Assembly: GCF_019279795.1 (NCBI RefSeq) | Contig: NC_056726.1 | Span: 1,137,643,382-1,137,707,381 of the forward strand | Direction of reading: 5' to 3' | DNA length: 64,000 nucleotides | Origin: Protopterus annectens | Taxonomy: Eukaryota; Chordata; Ceratodontiformes; Protopteridae | Part shown: positions 1 to 13,032 of the stretch, one piece after another | Layout of the letters: each line of letters opens with the position of its first letter | How positions within the stretch are numbered: position 1 is the first letter of the stretch | Notes under the pieces: generated by a model | What the model was told of the DNA's origin: nothing | The model's input: the letters and a program-made list of their open reading frames with translations, nothing else | The model's database searches: none | Made by a program: the position numbers and the translations under genes

Positions 1-1163
1 TATAAATTATTCTACAAGATAAAATAACTGGGCTAGATTGAACAGAAACTGTATTGTGCTAGACCATGCGTATTTGATTGACAGTTTTGAATCACAGCCA
101 ATAAGTATTTCGGACCATATGCCAATAAAGATGCAAGGGTAATCAGGGAAAAATGAGATATTAGAGCTTCCCTACTTACTTATTAAAAAGAGAGAGTTTG
201 AATGAATGAGTAGTGAAAGCAATTCAGTAGTTGCTAAGAAATGTACAAATGTGTTCTGAAGGAAAAAGTGGGATAAAATGAAAATGAAATTTAAAAATAT
301 TGTAGAAATGAGAAAGACACACAGAATGAGATATGGGACATTAGTAATATTAATTATTTAGCGGGATTATCAAAAGTTAAAGTACTGCAGTTGAATGGGA
401 ATCTTACTGAACAAGAAGAGTAGCAATTGTTGAGTGTTAAAGGAAAAATAAGGGAGTATTTGGATAATATGCATAAGTGAAGCAACTACTTTTGATAACA
501 ACCCTAGAGCACAAAAACTATTAGCACAGCAACTTAGACAATGAGGGATAGAAAGGGATGTTGCCAAGCATAGGTAGCTTATGATTAGAACGATCTTATA
601 GAGGTAAGAGGTATTTGAGATATTTCTGAACTTCTATGGAAATCTGGACAGACTGAAAGAACGTGGAACAAAGAAAAGACACAAATGGAAATATTTATGG
701 AAGACTTAAATATGCCAAGCTTAAAGGAAGATGAGACTCAATAATTTACAGCTAAGATTAGAGAGGATGAGGAAAATGGTGATGTACAATCAATCAAGAA
801 TGAAGTCTCCAGTCACAGATGGTATTCCTGTAGAAATTTGAAAGTATGGACAGAAATAAAATGAAGGTTGGAAAGGTTTTGTTTGACAATAATTTATAAG
901 AGCAAACAGTACCAGTATTTTGAAAGACAGCTGTGGTGATTGTACTACTCAAAGACAGCAAAATCCTTTAAACCCATCGTCATATAGACAAGTCTCAATG
1001 TTGAACCATGATTATAAAGCATTTAAATGTATACTAACTAAGAGAATGACAAAGGTGTTGTCAGAACTGATAGATATGGCTCAGTGTGGTTATTTGATAG
1101 GGAGACAAACATTTAACGTTAATAGTCAATGATGATCCAAATGAAGCAAAGTGCAATGAAATC
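1..1163 (+). mobile_element. L1/Tx1-clade LINE, copy 1, left part (EN end to RT start), decayed
   Basis: This is the left part of a decayed non-LTR retrotransposon. The sequence from about position 15 onward matches the element at 15183-16330 almost line by line, including the shared opening AAATAACTGGGCTAGATTGA. The clearest coding block, 920-1132, reads like the early RT fingers of an L1/Tx1 element: NPSSYRQVSMLNHDYKAFK, then a stretch ending in GYLIGRQTFN. Many stops interrupt it, so it is dead. The reading breaks at 1163, where a Gypsy LTR begins, and homology resumes after 7948. Both pieces are therefore one LINE split by a later insertion. The 5' end lies outside the window. Confidence 0.8.
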
Positions 1164-1164
1164 T

Positions 1165-2890
<1,726 letters not shown>

Positions 2891-2962
2891 TTATATTGAT
2901 GTCAGTGGTGGGATACCCACATATTGGTTTTCAGTGGTGTGGATATTGAGTTCCTGTAAACA

Positions 2963-4045
2963 GTGGTCACTAAAGGTGTTTGTACTCTCAATCAGCCACA
3001 CAGTGAACATTCGGAGTTTCATATCACAATGGTTTTATTTTTTGTTAGCTTAGTTAGTCAGGGAGAGGAGGCAAGGATGTCAGCAGAGGAGTTTGGCAAG
3101 CTCACAAGGAGCCAGTTGGCTATGTGCCAAACCAAAGGATTGGTGCATGCCATCCTGACTAAAGTGGAAATTATTGCAGCCTTAGCCACAGCTGCATCAC
3201 AGACCAGCAACCAGGAAGACAACCAGACTGGCTTTTGGGATATACAACTCTCAGAAAATGGACAGTCTAACCTTTCCACAGAGCACCTAAAAATCCATCT
3301 AGAGTTAAAGAGACTTGAATTGGAAGCCACATGTTTGGAAAAAGAATCAGCAGAGAGACTGAGACACCTGTAGGCTGACGAAAATGAGAAACTGAGGTGT
3401 CTGAAAGCTGAGGAGAATGAGAGGCAGAGGCAACATGAAAAGGAGATGCTGACTCTTCACCAGGGTCCTGGAGTTTATGGGGAAGGGAATAGCTGAACCC
3501 CAGAAGCAACAAAGGTCAGTAAATTTCTTCCACAATTAACAGATGGTGATAATTTTGACAGTTTTATTCATATGTTTGAAAGGGTATGCAAGCAGTATAA
3601 TGTTGACCAAGGGCTCTGAGTATGGTTCCTGACCCCCTTATGCCATGGTAAAGTTGTAACTAATATTTCTAAATTGTCTGATACTGATTGCTTAAATTAT
3701 AATGCAAAATTGTTCGTTAGAGTGGTTTAAGTTAACACCTGAAGCTTATAGAAAAAAGTTTTGTGAGCATAGATGCAAGGCAGATTAAAGTTTGTGTGAA
3801 TATGTTGCTAACTAAGCACTTATTTTCATAGGTGAGTGAGTGAATGTCAGGTCAACACTTTTGAAAAGCTGACAGACCTTGTGGTGAGGGAAAAAGCCCT
3901 TAGCACTTTGCTTGAGGACATGAGAATCTGGTTAGCAGACAGGGAATGTAACACTACAGATGAATTGGGAAAAAAGGGAGACATATATAGCAAGGGGGGC
4001 AATATTGCACCAGAAAGGGATACTCAGTGCTGCTCGGGGGTCTAA
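2963..4045 (+). pseudogene. Gypsy gag with coiled coil and SCAN-like domain
   Basis: Gag remnant of the Gypsy element. Residues of the first open stretch (2963-3373) run into a charged helix rich in L, E, K and R (for example HLELKRLELEATCLEKES), a predicted coiled coil, and the same frame continues past one TAG to about 3496. After another stop, 3515-3620 reads KFLPQLTDGDNFDSFIHMF, and 3836-4045 has LTDLVVREKALSTLLEDM followed by RIWLADRE. These resemble the SCAN dimerisation domain, which is known to derive from Gmr1-like gag (capsid C-terminal domain). The region between (3620-3835) is badly scrambled. No intact product is possible. Confidence 0.7.
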
Positions 4046-4129
4046 GGGAACCGATGGTGGGCAGCCTAGACTGCCCCAACAGAGTCTGCCAGTAGAAGAG
4101 GAAGCCAGTAGTTTAGGTACATAGCTAGG

Positions 4130-4585
4130 ACCAAGGCTTAATTATTTTAAATGCAACCAGTGGGGCCATGTAGCATATAGATATCCATGGAGGCAAGATG
4201 GGGGACAAAATGTGGGACAGCCAGTAAGTGGGAATGGCAGAATGCCAGCAGTAAGTTGTCTGGCGGCAACAAGGGTACCAAACTATCACAAGAGGTTATA
4301 TCCTATCTTAGTAGATTGGAAACAGACACAGCCTATGACCTAACCATTGTGAAGTCTGCAATCATTAAAGAGGAGCACTTCTTGTTTGGGCAGTCTACTC
4401 CAGTCAGAACTTTAGGAGGGACCCCATTCCAAATACCTTTGGCTAGGGTTCATCTTTACTGGGAGGGCAGGAAAGGTAGCCAGCAAGGAGGCGTGCTTGA
4501 GGACATCCATGCAGATGTCCTTATAGGGAATGATTTTGATAATACAGTACCTTATGTCCATGCAGTTACATGCAGTCAGACTTAG
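4130..4585 (+). pseudogene. Gypsy nucleocapsid knuckle and aspartic protease remnant
   Basis: At about 4138-4190 the reading NYFKCNQWGHVAYRYPW is a degenerate CCHC zinc knuckle: the first C pair and the H are partly kept and the last C is lost. The open stretch at 4187-4585 then shows VRTLGGTPFQIPLARVHL and, further on, DIHADVLIGNDF, matching the C-terminal half of a Gypsy aspartic protease (the hydrophobic-hydrophobic-G motif, here VLIGND). The active-site DSG segment should lie near 4300-4360 and is not clearly readable. It sits directly upstream of integrase sequence with no RT between. Confidence 0.7.
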
Positions 4586-4653
4586 AGACAAGCATGTGGG
4601 TCTTGTAGCCTGGGGGGACCCAGACAGATGACAGACTTGAAGCCAGGACTAGT

Positions 4654-6050
4654 GTGGTGATTACTTCATTGAGGGAGCTACCCTGTAGCTGTGAGACTGA
4701 AGGTGAGCCAGAGCTGCTTGTGGGTTCTGATGTTCCCTTGGACAGAGTGACTGCAAGGGGAGAGGTGAGTAGTAGTACCCAGTCTGACAGTGAGGCACTG
4801 CTGTTAGAGAATGCTATACTTCCTGTGGAAGGGCAGCTGGTAAGGGTTACAAAGAGAGAACTGAGACAGGCTCAGCTCTCAGACCCTACATTACAAGGCC
4901 CGAGGGAGGTAGCAGGGAGACACCTGATTCTCTAGGGAAGGGGAAATCTGCATACTGGGACAAAGGGTTACTGTACAGACAGTGGACCCCTGAGGAAGGG
5001 CTAGAGAGTGAGAGAATACAGCAGTTCGTAGTGCCCAGAACTTACCGTCTGGCATAGCCATAGCTCGTGATATTCCCTTTGCAGGTCATATGAGCATAAA
5101 GAGTATCAAGAGATGCATTATGCAGAACTTTTATTGTAACAGGGTACTGCAGGAATTGTGAGCAATGCCAAAAGGTAGGCAAGGCAGGAGACAAGGTCAA
5201 TGTTCTTTTGTTGCCTTTGCCTGTGAATGAAGAGCTGTTTCAGACAGTAGCTATGGATATTGTAGGGTCTCTGAGTACCCCAAGTTCCACAGTGGAAAAA
5301 GTATATCCTAGTGGTGATTATGCTACCAGATACCCTGAGGTGGTGGTTCTGTCCTTCATCTATTCAGAAAAGATGGCAAATGTTTTGTTAGAAATTTTCA
5401 GCAGGGTAGGTTTCCCAAAGGAAATACTGACTGACAGAGGTGCTAATTTCATATCAGACCTTCTGGGTTGTCTGTAGAAGCACTGTGGGGTGAAGCACTT
5501 GAAGACCACCCCCTACCATCCTCAGACAAATATTCTGGTAGAGAGGTTAAACTGTACACAAAAGACTATGCTATGGGCATTTTCAGACCAGCTTAAGATG
5601 GAGTGAGACAAATATTTGCCCCATTTGTTGTTTGCTTACAGAGAGGTTCCCCAGGAATCCACAGGTTTTTCACCCTCTGATTTGCGCATGCGTATGAGCA
5701 TAGGGTGAGAGGCCCTCTAGATTTGTTTCATGATGAGTGGGAGGTTGAGTGTGAATCCCACAAGGAGTCTTTGTGGCATATGTTCTAAACTTCAGGACAA
5801 GGCTCAGGGAACACATGGGCTTGGCTCAGGAGAACCTGGCAGAAGCCCAACAGCAAAAAAAGTCTGGTATGACAGGAATGTTCAAGTTAGAGTGTATGTT
5901 GTGGGGCAGCTGGTTATGGTTCTCATTCCTGTTAGACACAATAAGCTGCAAACAGCTTGGGAGGAACCCTTTAATGTGGTAAGGAAGATCAGTGAAGTTA
6001 ACTACATGGTAGAACTGCTAGGAAGGAGGCAGGGGCACAAACTGTAACTT
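4654..6050 (+). pseudogene. Gypsy integrase, decayed
   Basis: Integrase region read across several frames. A linker (4654-4935) ends in a typical pre-integrase peptide (RELRQAQLSDPTLQG). A zinc-binding N-terminal domain is recognisable at about 5065-5180 (IPFAGHMSIKS, then QNFYCNRVLQEL). The catalytic core lies in 5208-5560. All three acidic residues can be read: D in AMDIVG, D in LTDRGANF, and E in the block HPQTNILVERLN at about 5518-5553. After it come AYREVPQEST at about 5637 and a C-terminal chromodomain-like or GPY/F-like stretch (VLIPVRHNKLQTAWEEPFNV) at about 5910. Stops and shifts make it non-functional. Its place upstream of RNase H is the notable point. Confidence 0.8.
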
Positions 6051-6130
6051 GTTAACTTATAAAACCATACCATGATAGGGAGGCCCTTCTGCTAAGTATT
6101 CTCAGTAAGAGGCAGGAGAAGTCTGAGGGG

Positions 6131-6240
6131 GATCTAAGGCTACATCAAGCCAGGCAGCAAAATGACAGGTTAGTAAGGTGTACCTTGGGATTGCAGGCAT
6201 ATGATATGACAGTGCAGCACCAACACAGATGGGCTCTCTA
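6131..6240 (+). pseudogene. RNase H C-terminal fragment (Gypsy)
   Basis: The frame starting at 6131 contains NDRLVRCTLGLQAYDMTVQH, which matches the conserved end of Gypsy RNase H (the R-L-x-R-W-x-L-x-L-Q-x-Y-D pattern, here with C for W). It ends at a TAG. It follows integrase sequence by under 100 bp, so RT and most of RNase H are deleted at about 6110-6130. The remnant is short, but the pattern is specific and lies just before the polypurine tract, where the gene order predicts it. Confidence 0.65.
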
Positions 6241-6332
6241 GATATGGAATGTGGTAATGTATTCCCAGATAGACCCATCCCTCTCAAGCAATGTTTCTAA
6301 AGGGTCACTTGAAAAAATAGCTTGAGTCTTTT

Positions 6333-6345
6333 AGTGGGGGAGAAA
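6333..6345 (+). other. Polypurine tract of Gypsy element
   Basis: AGTGGGGGAGAAA lies immediately before the 3' LTR, the expected site of plus-strand priming. Confidence 0.75.
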
Positions 6346-7947
<1,602 letters not shown>

Positions 7948-8288
7948 AACCCCAATTTTGTTGATGAGTCATGATGCAGAGAAGGCAATTGTTAGACTTG
8001 GGTGAGATTTTATGAGCAGGGCAATGGCAGCATTTACACTTAATGTTAAAATAATGGGGATAATCATAAAGATATATACAAGGTCAGCAGCAAGAATCAA
8101 TGTGGGTGGGTTTTTCTCTGACAATCTGGGTTTAAATAGAGGAAACAGGCAGTGGTGTCCTGTTTCTTCTTTGTTATTTGCCACATACTTAGGGCCAGAG
8201 GCAAAGAAAATATGAGATTCATAGATTAAAGGGTATAATTCTTTATGGGATGTAACAAAAATAGCCTTATTTTCAGAAGATGTTATTT
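7948..8288 (+). mobile_element. L1/Tx1-clade LINE, copy 1, right part (RT palm)
   Basis: Continuation of the LINE interrupted at 1163. The stretch from about 7965 (GATGCAGAGAAGGCAATTGT) aligns with 16338 onward of copy 2, and 8090-8215 contains the equivalent of the VGFLSDKLSLNRGNR block. Homology to copy 2 ends near 8285, where a satellite array begins. Confidence 0.8.
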
Positions 8289-8289
8289 T

Positions 8290-8988
8290 ATAGGGGTCAT
8301 AATCTCACTGCACTCAACTGGTGTGTGTCTGTGTTTCTGTCTAGTCAGAAGAGAATAATTGTGTATCCTGCAGTCATTACTTCAATTCCATGGAGTATCA
8401 ATATTCTGACAGTTGTCCATGCCTACGTATCCATTTCAGACAGGCCTCTTAACAGCTTCTCTCCAACATCCAATGATTATGTCATCTACTATACATTGTC
8501 CTGCAGCAGTGTAAAAGTCACACTTGTGCCACGGTGTTTGCATTAAATCCTGAGTTCTCTAGTCTGTGTACTTCGATAAGGGGTTCTAATCTCACTAACG
8601 GGTGTATATGTGAGCATCTGTATGCTTACTTGCTTGACCACAGACAGCATATTACACCAGCATGTGGGATACTGCTATTACCATCTTCCTCTCCCCAGAC
8701 TCTGCTGATGTCATCAGCTATAAAGTGTTTTCTGACACTCTCCTCCTCAACTTTGTGCAGTCAACTGGTGTATGTGTATACTTGCTTGACATTAGAGAGA
8801 GCATTTTACACCAGCATGTGGGATGCTGCTAGTACCATCTTCCTCTCCCAAGACTCTGCTGATGTCATCAGCTATAAAGTGTTGTCTGACACTCTCCCAG
8901 TCAGACGTCTGCTGCGGCAGTTTAATTAAATATAGAGGTATCTAGATGTACTTAAATAGGTAGGGTTCTTTTCTCACTGCAGTCACTG

Positions 8989-9023
<35 letters not shown>

Positions 9024-9041
9024 TGTGTGTGTGTGTGTGCA

Positions 9042-9112
<71 letters not shown>

Positions 9113-9745
9113 ACTTGCTTGACATTAGAGAGAACATTTTACACAAGCATGTGGCATACCGCTATCACCATCTTCCTCTCCCCAGACTCTGCTGATGTCA
9201 TCAGCTATAAAGTTTTGCCTGACATTGTCCAAGTCAGAATCATGCTGTGGTTCTTGTGTTAAATATGATGGTCTCTAATAGGTGTACTTAGATAAGCTGA
9301 GGCTCTGTTCACATTGCAATCAGGTGGTGTGTGTGTGGCTGTGTATACCTGCTTGAAATTAAAGAAAGCATTTTACACTGGCATGTATGATACTGCTATC
9401 ACCATCTTCCTCTCCCCTCTCCTCTGCTGATGTCATCAGCTATAAAGTTTTGTCTGAAACTCTTCAAGGCAGTCTTATGCTGTAGCACTTGCATTAAATA
9501 CAGAGGTCTCTAGTTGGTGTACTTATATAGGCAGGGGATCTGTTCTCATGGCAGTCAGATGTGTGTGTGTGTGTTTGTGTGTGTGTGCACTTGCTTGATA
9601 TTAGAGAGAGCATTTTACACCAGCATGTGGGATACTGGTAGTACCATCTTCCCCTCCCCAGACTCTGCTTATGTCATCAGCTATAAAGTGTTCTCTGACA
9701 CTCTAAAAGCTCGAATTGTGCTCTGACACTTGTGTTATGTACTGT
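8290..9745. repeat. Satellite-like tandem array, five main copies
   Basis: Five divergent copies of a unit of roughly 150-330 bp, plus a partial first copy. Each holds a GT-rich segment, then CACTTGCTTGACATTAGAGA, CATTTTACACCAGCATGTGG and a core TGATGTCATCAGCTATAAAG (starts at 8706, 8860, 9193, 9428; variant at 9669), then a tail ending near GTTAAATA. Length differences come mainly from GT expansion inside units (8989-9111, 9560-9589). The open frames over this array are by-products of the repeat. Confidence 0.85.
8989..9111. repeat. (GT)n microsatellite inside satellite unit
   Basis: About 60 GT units with a few ATGT and CATG interruptions, sitting where the other satellite units have only 5-15 GT units. 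Confidence 0.97.
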
Positions 9746-9851
9746 GCTCTGTAAATAGATTGTTTCAAAATATGTGAGTCCACGTCTTTTTCCAACACTC
9801 CTTGAAACTTCATATTGTAGAATACGAATAACTACATATTATCCTGTGTAA
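9746..9851. other. Short spacer, nothing recognised
   Basis: Between the satellite array and the LINE-A copy. No repeat, motif or reading frame that I can support. Confidence 0.5.
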
Positions 9852-9911
9852 CATGCAACTGACCTTTCTAACTTTTGTCCTATAGAGCTATTATCTCCAC
9901 TAGCTAAAATC

Positions 9912-11201
9912 ATGGAAAAATGTATACACAAACAACTACTTAACCATCTCCTTCATAACAACCTACTAGCACACACTCAACATGGATTTAGACCTTCACA
10001 TAGTACTACCACTGCACTACTTTCTTTTACCAACACCATCAACTGTAACCGTAACAACAACAAACTAACCTCTTCTCTTTTCCTAGACCTGTCAAAAGCC
10101 TTCGACATGGTCAACCATACACTTCTTCTACACATATTAAAATCCCTTGCCTTGGATTCCTCTTCCTTAACCTGGTTCTCATCCTATCTTGAAAACCGAC
10201 AACAAGCAGTACTCTGGAAAAATTCTCTATCTGCTCTACTACCTATCTCTTTAGGAGTACCTCAAGGATCTATACTAGGCCCACTCTTATTCTCTATCTT
10301 TATTAATGATCTCCAATCATCTATCCAAAACACTACCTGTATACAATATGCAGATGATTCTACCATTATTTGCACAGCTTCCACTCAATCTGAACTCCAG
10401 TCACTTACACAATCTACCTTTTCTACCGTCGAACAGTGGTTCTCAAAAAGATGTCTTCTCCTCAATCCCAAAAAAACAAAACTACTACTATTCTCACCTA
10501 CCCACAAATCTTCTCAACTAAACTTCTCTATTACTGCAAGTGATAATTTCCTCATCTCCCCAGACTCTACTACCAAACTGCTTGGTGTTACTATTGATAA
10601 TAATCTTAACTATGATTATCACATCAATAACACTATAAAAGCAGTTAATAAAAAGATTGGTTCACTGTACAGAATTAAACCCTTCCTTACACCAGAAGCA
10701 CGGACCACCTTAGCACAATCACATCTTATCTCTACCCTACTGTATGCTTCCTCTATTTACACTAATCTCTCTAAAAGCAACCTGAAGAAACCTACTACAT
10801 CCTACCACAATATAGCTCGTTTTGCCACAGCATCCCAGTATAGAACTCACCACTGTCTAAACTTAAAACACTTACACTGGTTTGAACTTCCTAACAAGCT
10901 TATCTATCAACAACTCTTAATAACACATAACATTCTATATCAACCATCAAAGACACCTGCTCTTAGTAACCTCTTGACCCCCTATAATAACTTGAAACAG
11001 CTGCTCCATGAAAAGCTACAAGTCAACACAACTAGAATTACAAATTCTGCAGGTAACTGCCTTTTCTCCAACTCAGTAGGCAAAATATGGAATAACCTCC
11101 CCTCACACATTACCTCTCTAGGCTCCTTTCATCTTTTTAAAAAACAACTTCTTGTACATCTGAACAACTTCTGGCTCTGCTCTTTTACCAATCCAGACTA
11201 A
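9912..11201 (+). CDS. LINE-A reverse transcriptase ORF (partial, uninterrupted)
   Basis: This 429-codon frame encodes the RT of a CR1/L2-like LINE, which copies its own RNA at a nicked chromosomal site. The frame is open back to 9852, so the listed ATG is internal and the true protein is longer and truncated here. Visible motifs: LAHTQHGFRPSHSTTTAL (fingers), FLDLSKAFDMVNH with the first catalytic D (about residues 57-70), [20 protein letters not shown], and QYADDST with the catalytic DD pair. A thumb and a C-terminal region follow, ending FTNPD. No endonuclease is present because of 5' truncation. The absence of any stop over about 450 codons suggests a fairly recent insertion. Copies at 51629-52921 and 58012-59301 are homologous end to end. 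Confidence 0.9.
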   Translation: MEKCIHKQLLNHLLHNNLLAHTQHGFRPSHSTTTALLSFTNTINCNRNNNKLTSSLFLDLSKAFDMVNHTLLLHILKSLALDSSSLTWFSSYLENRQQAVLWKNSLSALLPISLGVPQGSILGPLLFSIFINDLQSSIQNTTCIQYADDSTIICTASTQSELQSLTQSTFSTVEQWFSKRCLLLNPKKTKLLLFSPTHKSSQLNFSITASDNFLISPDSTTKLLGVTIDNNLNYDYHINNTIKAVNKKIGSLYRIKPFLTPEARTTLAQSHLISTLLYASSIYTNLSKSNLKKPTTSYHNIARFATASQYRTHHCLNLKHLHWFELPNKLIYQQLLITHNILYQPSKTPALSNLLTPYNNLKQLLHEKLQVNTTRITNSAGNCLFSNSVGKIWNNLPSHITSLGSFHLFKKQLLVHLNNFWLCSFTNPD

Positions 11202-11539
11202 TCTAATTTCTACTTTCTACTATCATACTTCCTTATTTCAAAACTGCGATCTTTCTCTGTGATCACAAATGACTTAATGACTGTACTGTTACTACTGTTC
11301 TCAAAAAAAAAAAAAAAAAAAAAAGGTACAAACAATGTCTTTTACAAGTATGTATATAGATGTAATACCCCATCCTCACATAATTGTACTGTAAAGAATT
11401 AATGCCTTTCTCAATACGTAGATAGCACTATGTGTTTTTTATTACTTGATCTAGACTAATATGTATGCATTGTTGCTCACTGTCTGTGTCACAGGCATTT
11501 ATTGTAAATGTTTAATTCTCTATAACCTTGTTTTAATCT

Positions 11540-11641
11540 GTGGAGCTTTTCTCCCTGGGCCTCCACTGAAAATGGAAATTATCCAGCTGGACTAGCCCGG
11601 TCAACAAATGTAAAATAAAATAATAATAAATAATAAATATT
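11540..11641 (+). repeat. LINE-A 3' terminal stem-loop and tail (copy 1)
   Basis: Reference copy of the tail shared by all LINE-A copies. An outer stem pairs a CTGGGC or CCGGGC block with GCCCGG, followed by CAACAAATGTAAAATAAA. Such tails are bound by the LINE's own RT in related elements. Other copies lie at 25565-25668 and 59703-59808 (plus) and at about 38481-38577 and 51347-51450 (minus). Confidence 0.85.
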
Positions 11642-13032
11642 TAAGGCAAACCTGTGCATGCACATTAGGAAAAATGTTAGAGTGTGGATTTCATTTTAAC
11701 TGTGCTTGCATTTCAGGTGTTTTCAGTCTGAGTTTGATGGTTGACACACTGCCAAGCATAAAAGAATATCAGTAGGGCAGATTGCAGGAAGTTTTGCTTT
11801 TTGTAGAGAATTCTTTTAATGAACTCAGAACTCGTGCCCAGTATGGAATGAGAAAAATAGTCAGAAGGCCATAGTTAGCAGAATGAATGCTGGAGTGTCC
11901 ATTTGTAATTGGTCAGTAATGGTTTTATTTTTCCAGTAATGTTGCTTTTAATCACAGAAGGCATAAAGAATGTGGGAATCTTCTATTCAAGGAGACAGGA
12001 CCTTGAGTTCCTAGTCTGCCATGTGTGTGTGTTTTTCTTTGCAGCATAGGGGATTATTCTCTGCTGAGCTGTACAGAGAGAAAGTTATTTGCTACCTTAA
12101 GAGGGTAACAGCTGGAGTACATAGTGCTGCTTCCTAATCTGTCACCCCTCAACAACAAACTGAGGAGCAGAAAAGGCCGTTCTCTAATCTGATACTTCTC
12201 TGTTCTCTCCTAAGGAAGAACACTAGGCCCTGCATGCCCTGCCCCCATGCTTATGTGATGGACAAAAAAATAAAAATAAAAAGCCACTTGCTACAACATG
12301 TTTCAGTACTGAACCAGTACAGGAATTTATTTCTGTACTGGCATCCAGAAATGCCAGTACAGAAATTAATACTGCATTACTGACCAATTGGATCTGCCAG
12401 TCACTTCCCATAATACCTTATGTCCTATCCTAGCTATGATTCTGAGGGGGGAGAGATACTGAGTGCACAGAATTCTAGTCATCCACAACTTTGCAAGATA
12501 GTCTACCTTGATCTCCACATGGACCTCAGCAAAGAACATGCCAAAGTTGAGTGGCCCCAATACAAACCCCAAGGAACACAAGTAGAGATAATGTTTTACA
12601 GGAAACTGCATCACCAACAGTGACCGCATGAGTTCTTTCTGTGAGACACTTAGCTATGTAGCAGATATCATGTGGGTTAATATTTAAGTGGTTAATCTTA
12701 ACACTAATGCCAGTATGTCCGATAGTATTGAAGGTGTTATCCAGGTTTAGGCATACACTGTGTATTGTCTATTCATTATACAGTGCATTAGTTGTCTTCT
12801 CAAAGAAGTGCACTAGATTTAGTAGACAGGAACTACCTTTCATAAATCTGAATTGATTCATTTTGAGGGTTGTGGACAGAACTGCAGTTATATCATTTTG
12901 TGTCCTGGGAAATCACAAAGTAATGTTCCCCACACAACCTCAGCTTTTTATATATATTTGTTAAAACATAATAATATGGCTATTTTCCTAAATGTTATTG
13001 AAATGTACTACTGGTAACTTTATATAAATAAC
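11642..13032. other. No gene recognised
   Basis: AT-rich sequence with no coding signal that I trust. It contains a strong short hairpin at 12329-12366. The open frames at 12223-12629 on either strand look like chance. Confidence 0.5.
12329..12366. repeat. Perfect 16-bp inverted repeat (hairpin)
   Basis: ATTTCTGTACTGGCAT (12329-12344) and its exact reverse complement (12351-12366) are separated by six bases. A looser copy of the arm (CAGTACTGAACCAGTACAGG) lies just upstream. Confidence 0.9.

Larger units (their letters stand above)
9852..11641 (+). mobile_element. LINE-A (CR1/L2-like), copy 1, 5'-truncated
   Basis: 5'-truncated non-LTR retrotransposon. It holds RT finger-to-C-terminus coding sequence, a 3' UTR with an internal A-run (about 11305-11327) and the family tail from 11540 (GGAGCTTTTCTCC), ending in a simple AATAAAATAA-type repeat. 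The same tail closes at least four other copies in the window. RT motifs place it in the Jockey superfamily near CR1/L2; I cannot name the exact clade. Confidence 0.85.

Noticed and set aside
8534-8929. 131-codon open frame
   Set aside because: It lies wholly within the tandem satellite; its repeated peptide is a by-product of the units.
9746-9851. 5' extension of LINE-A coding upstream of 9852
   Set aside because: The frame hits a stop at 9849-9851 and homology to other copies fades, so the element is 5'-truncated here.
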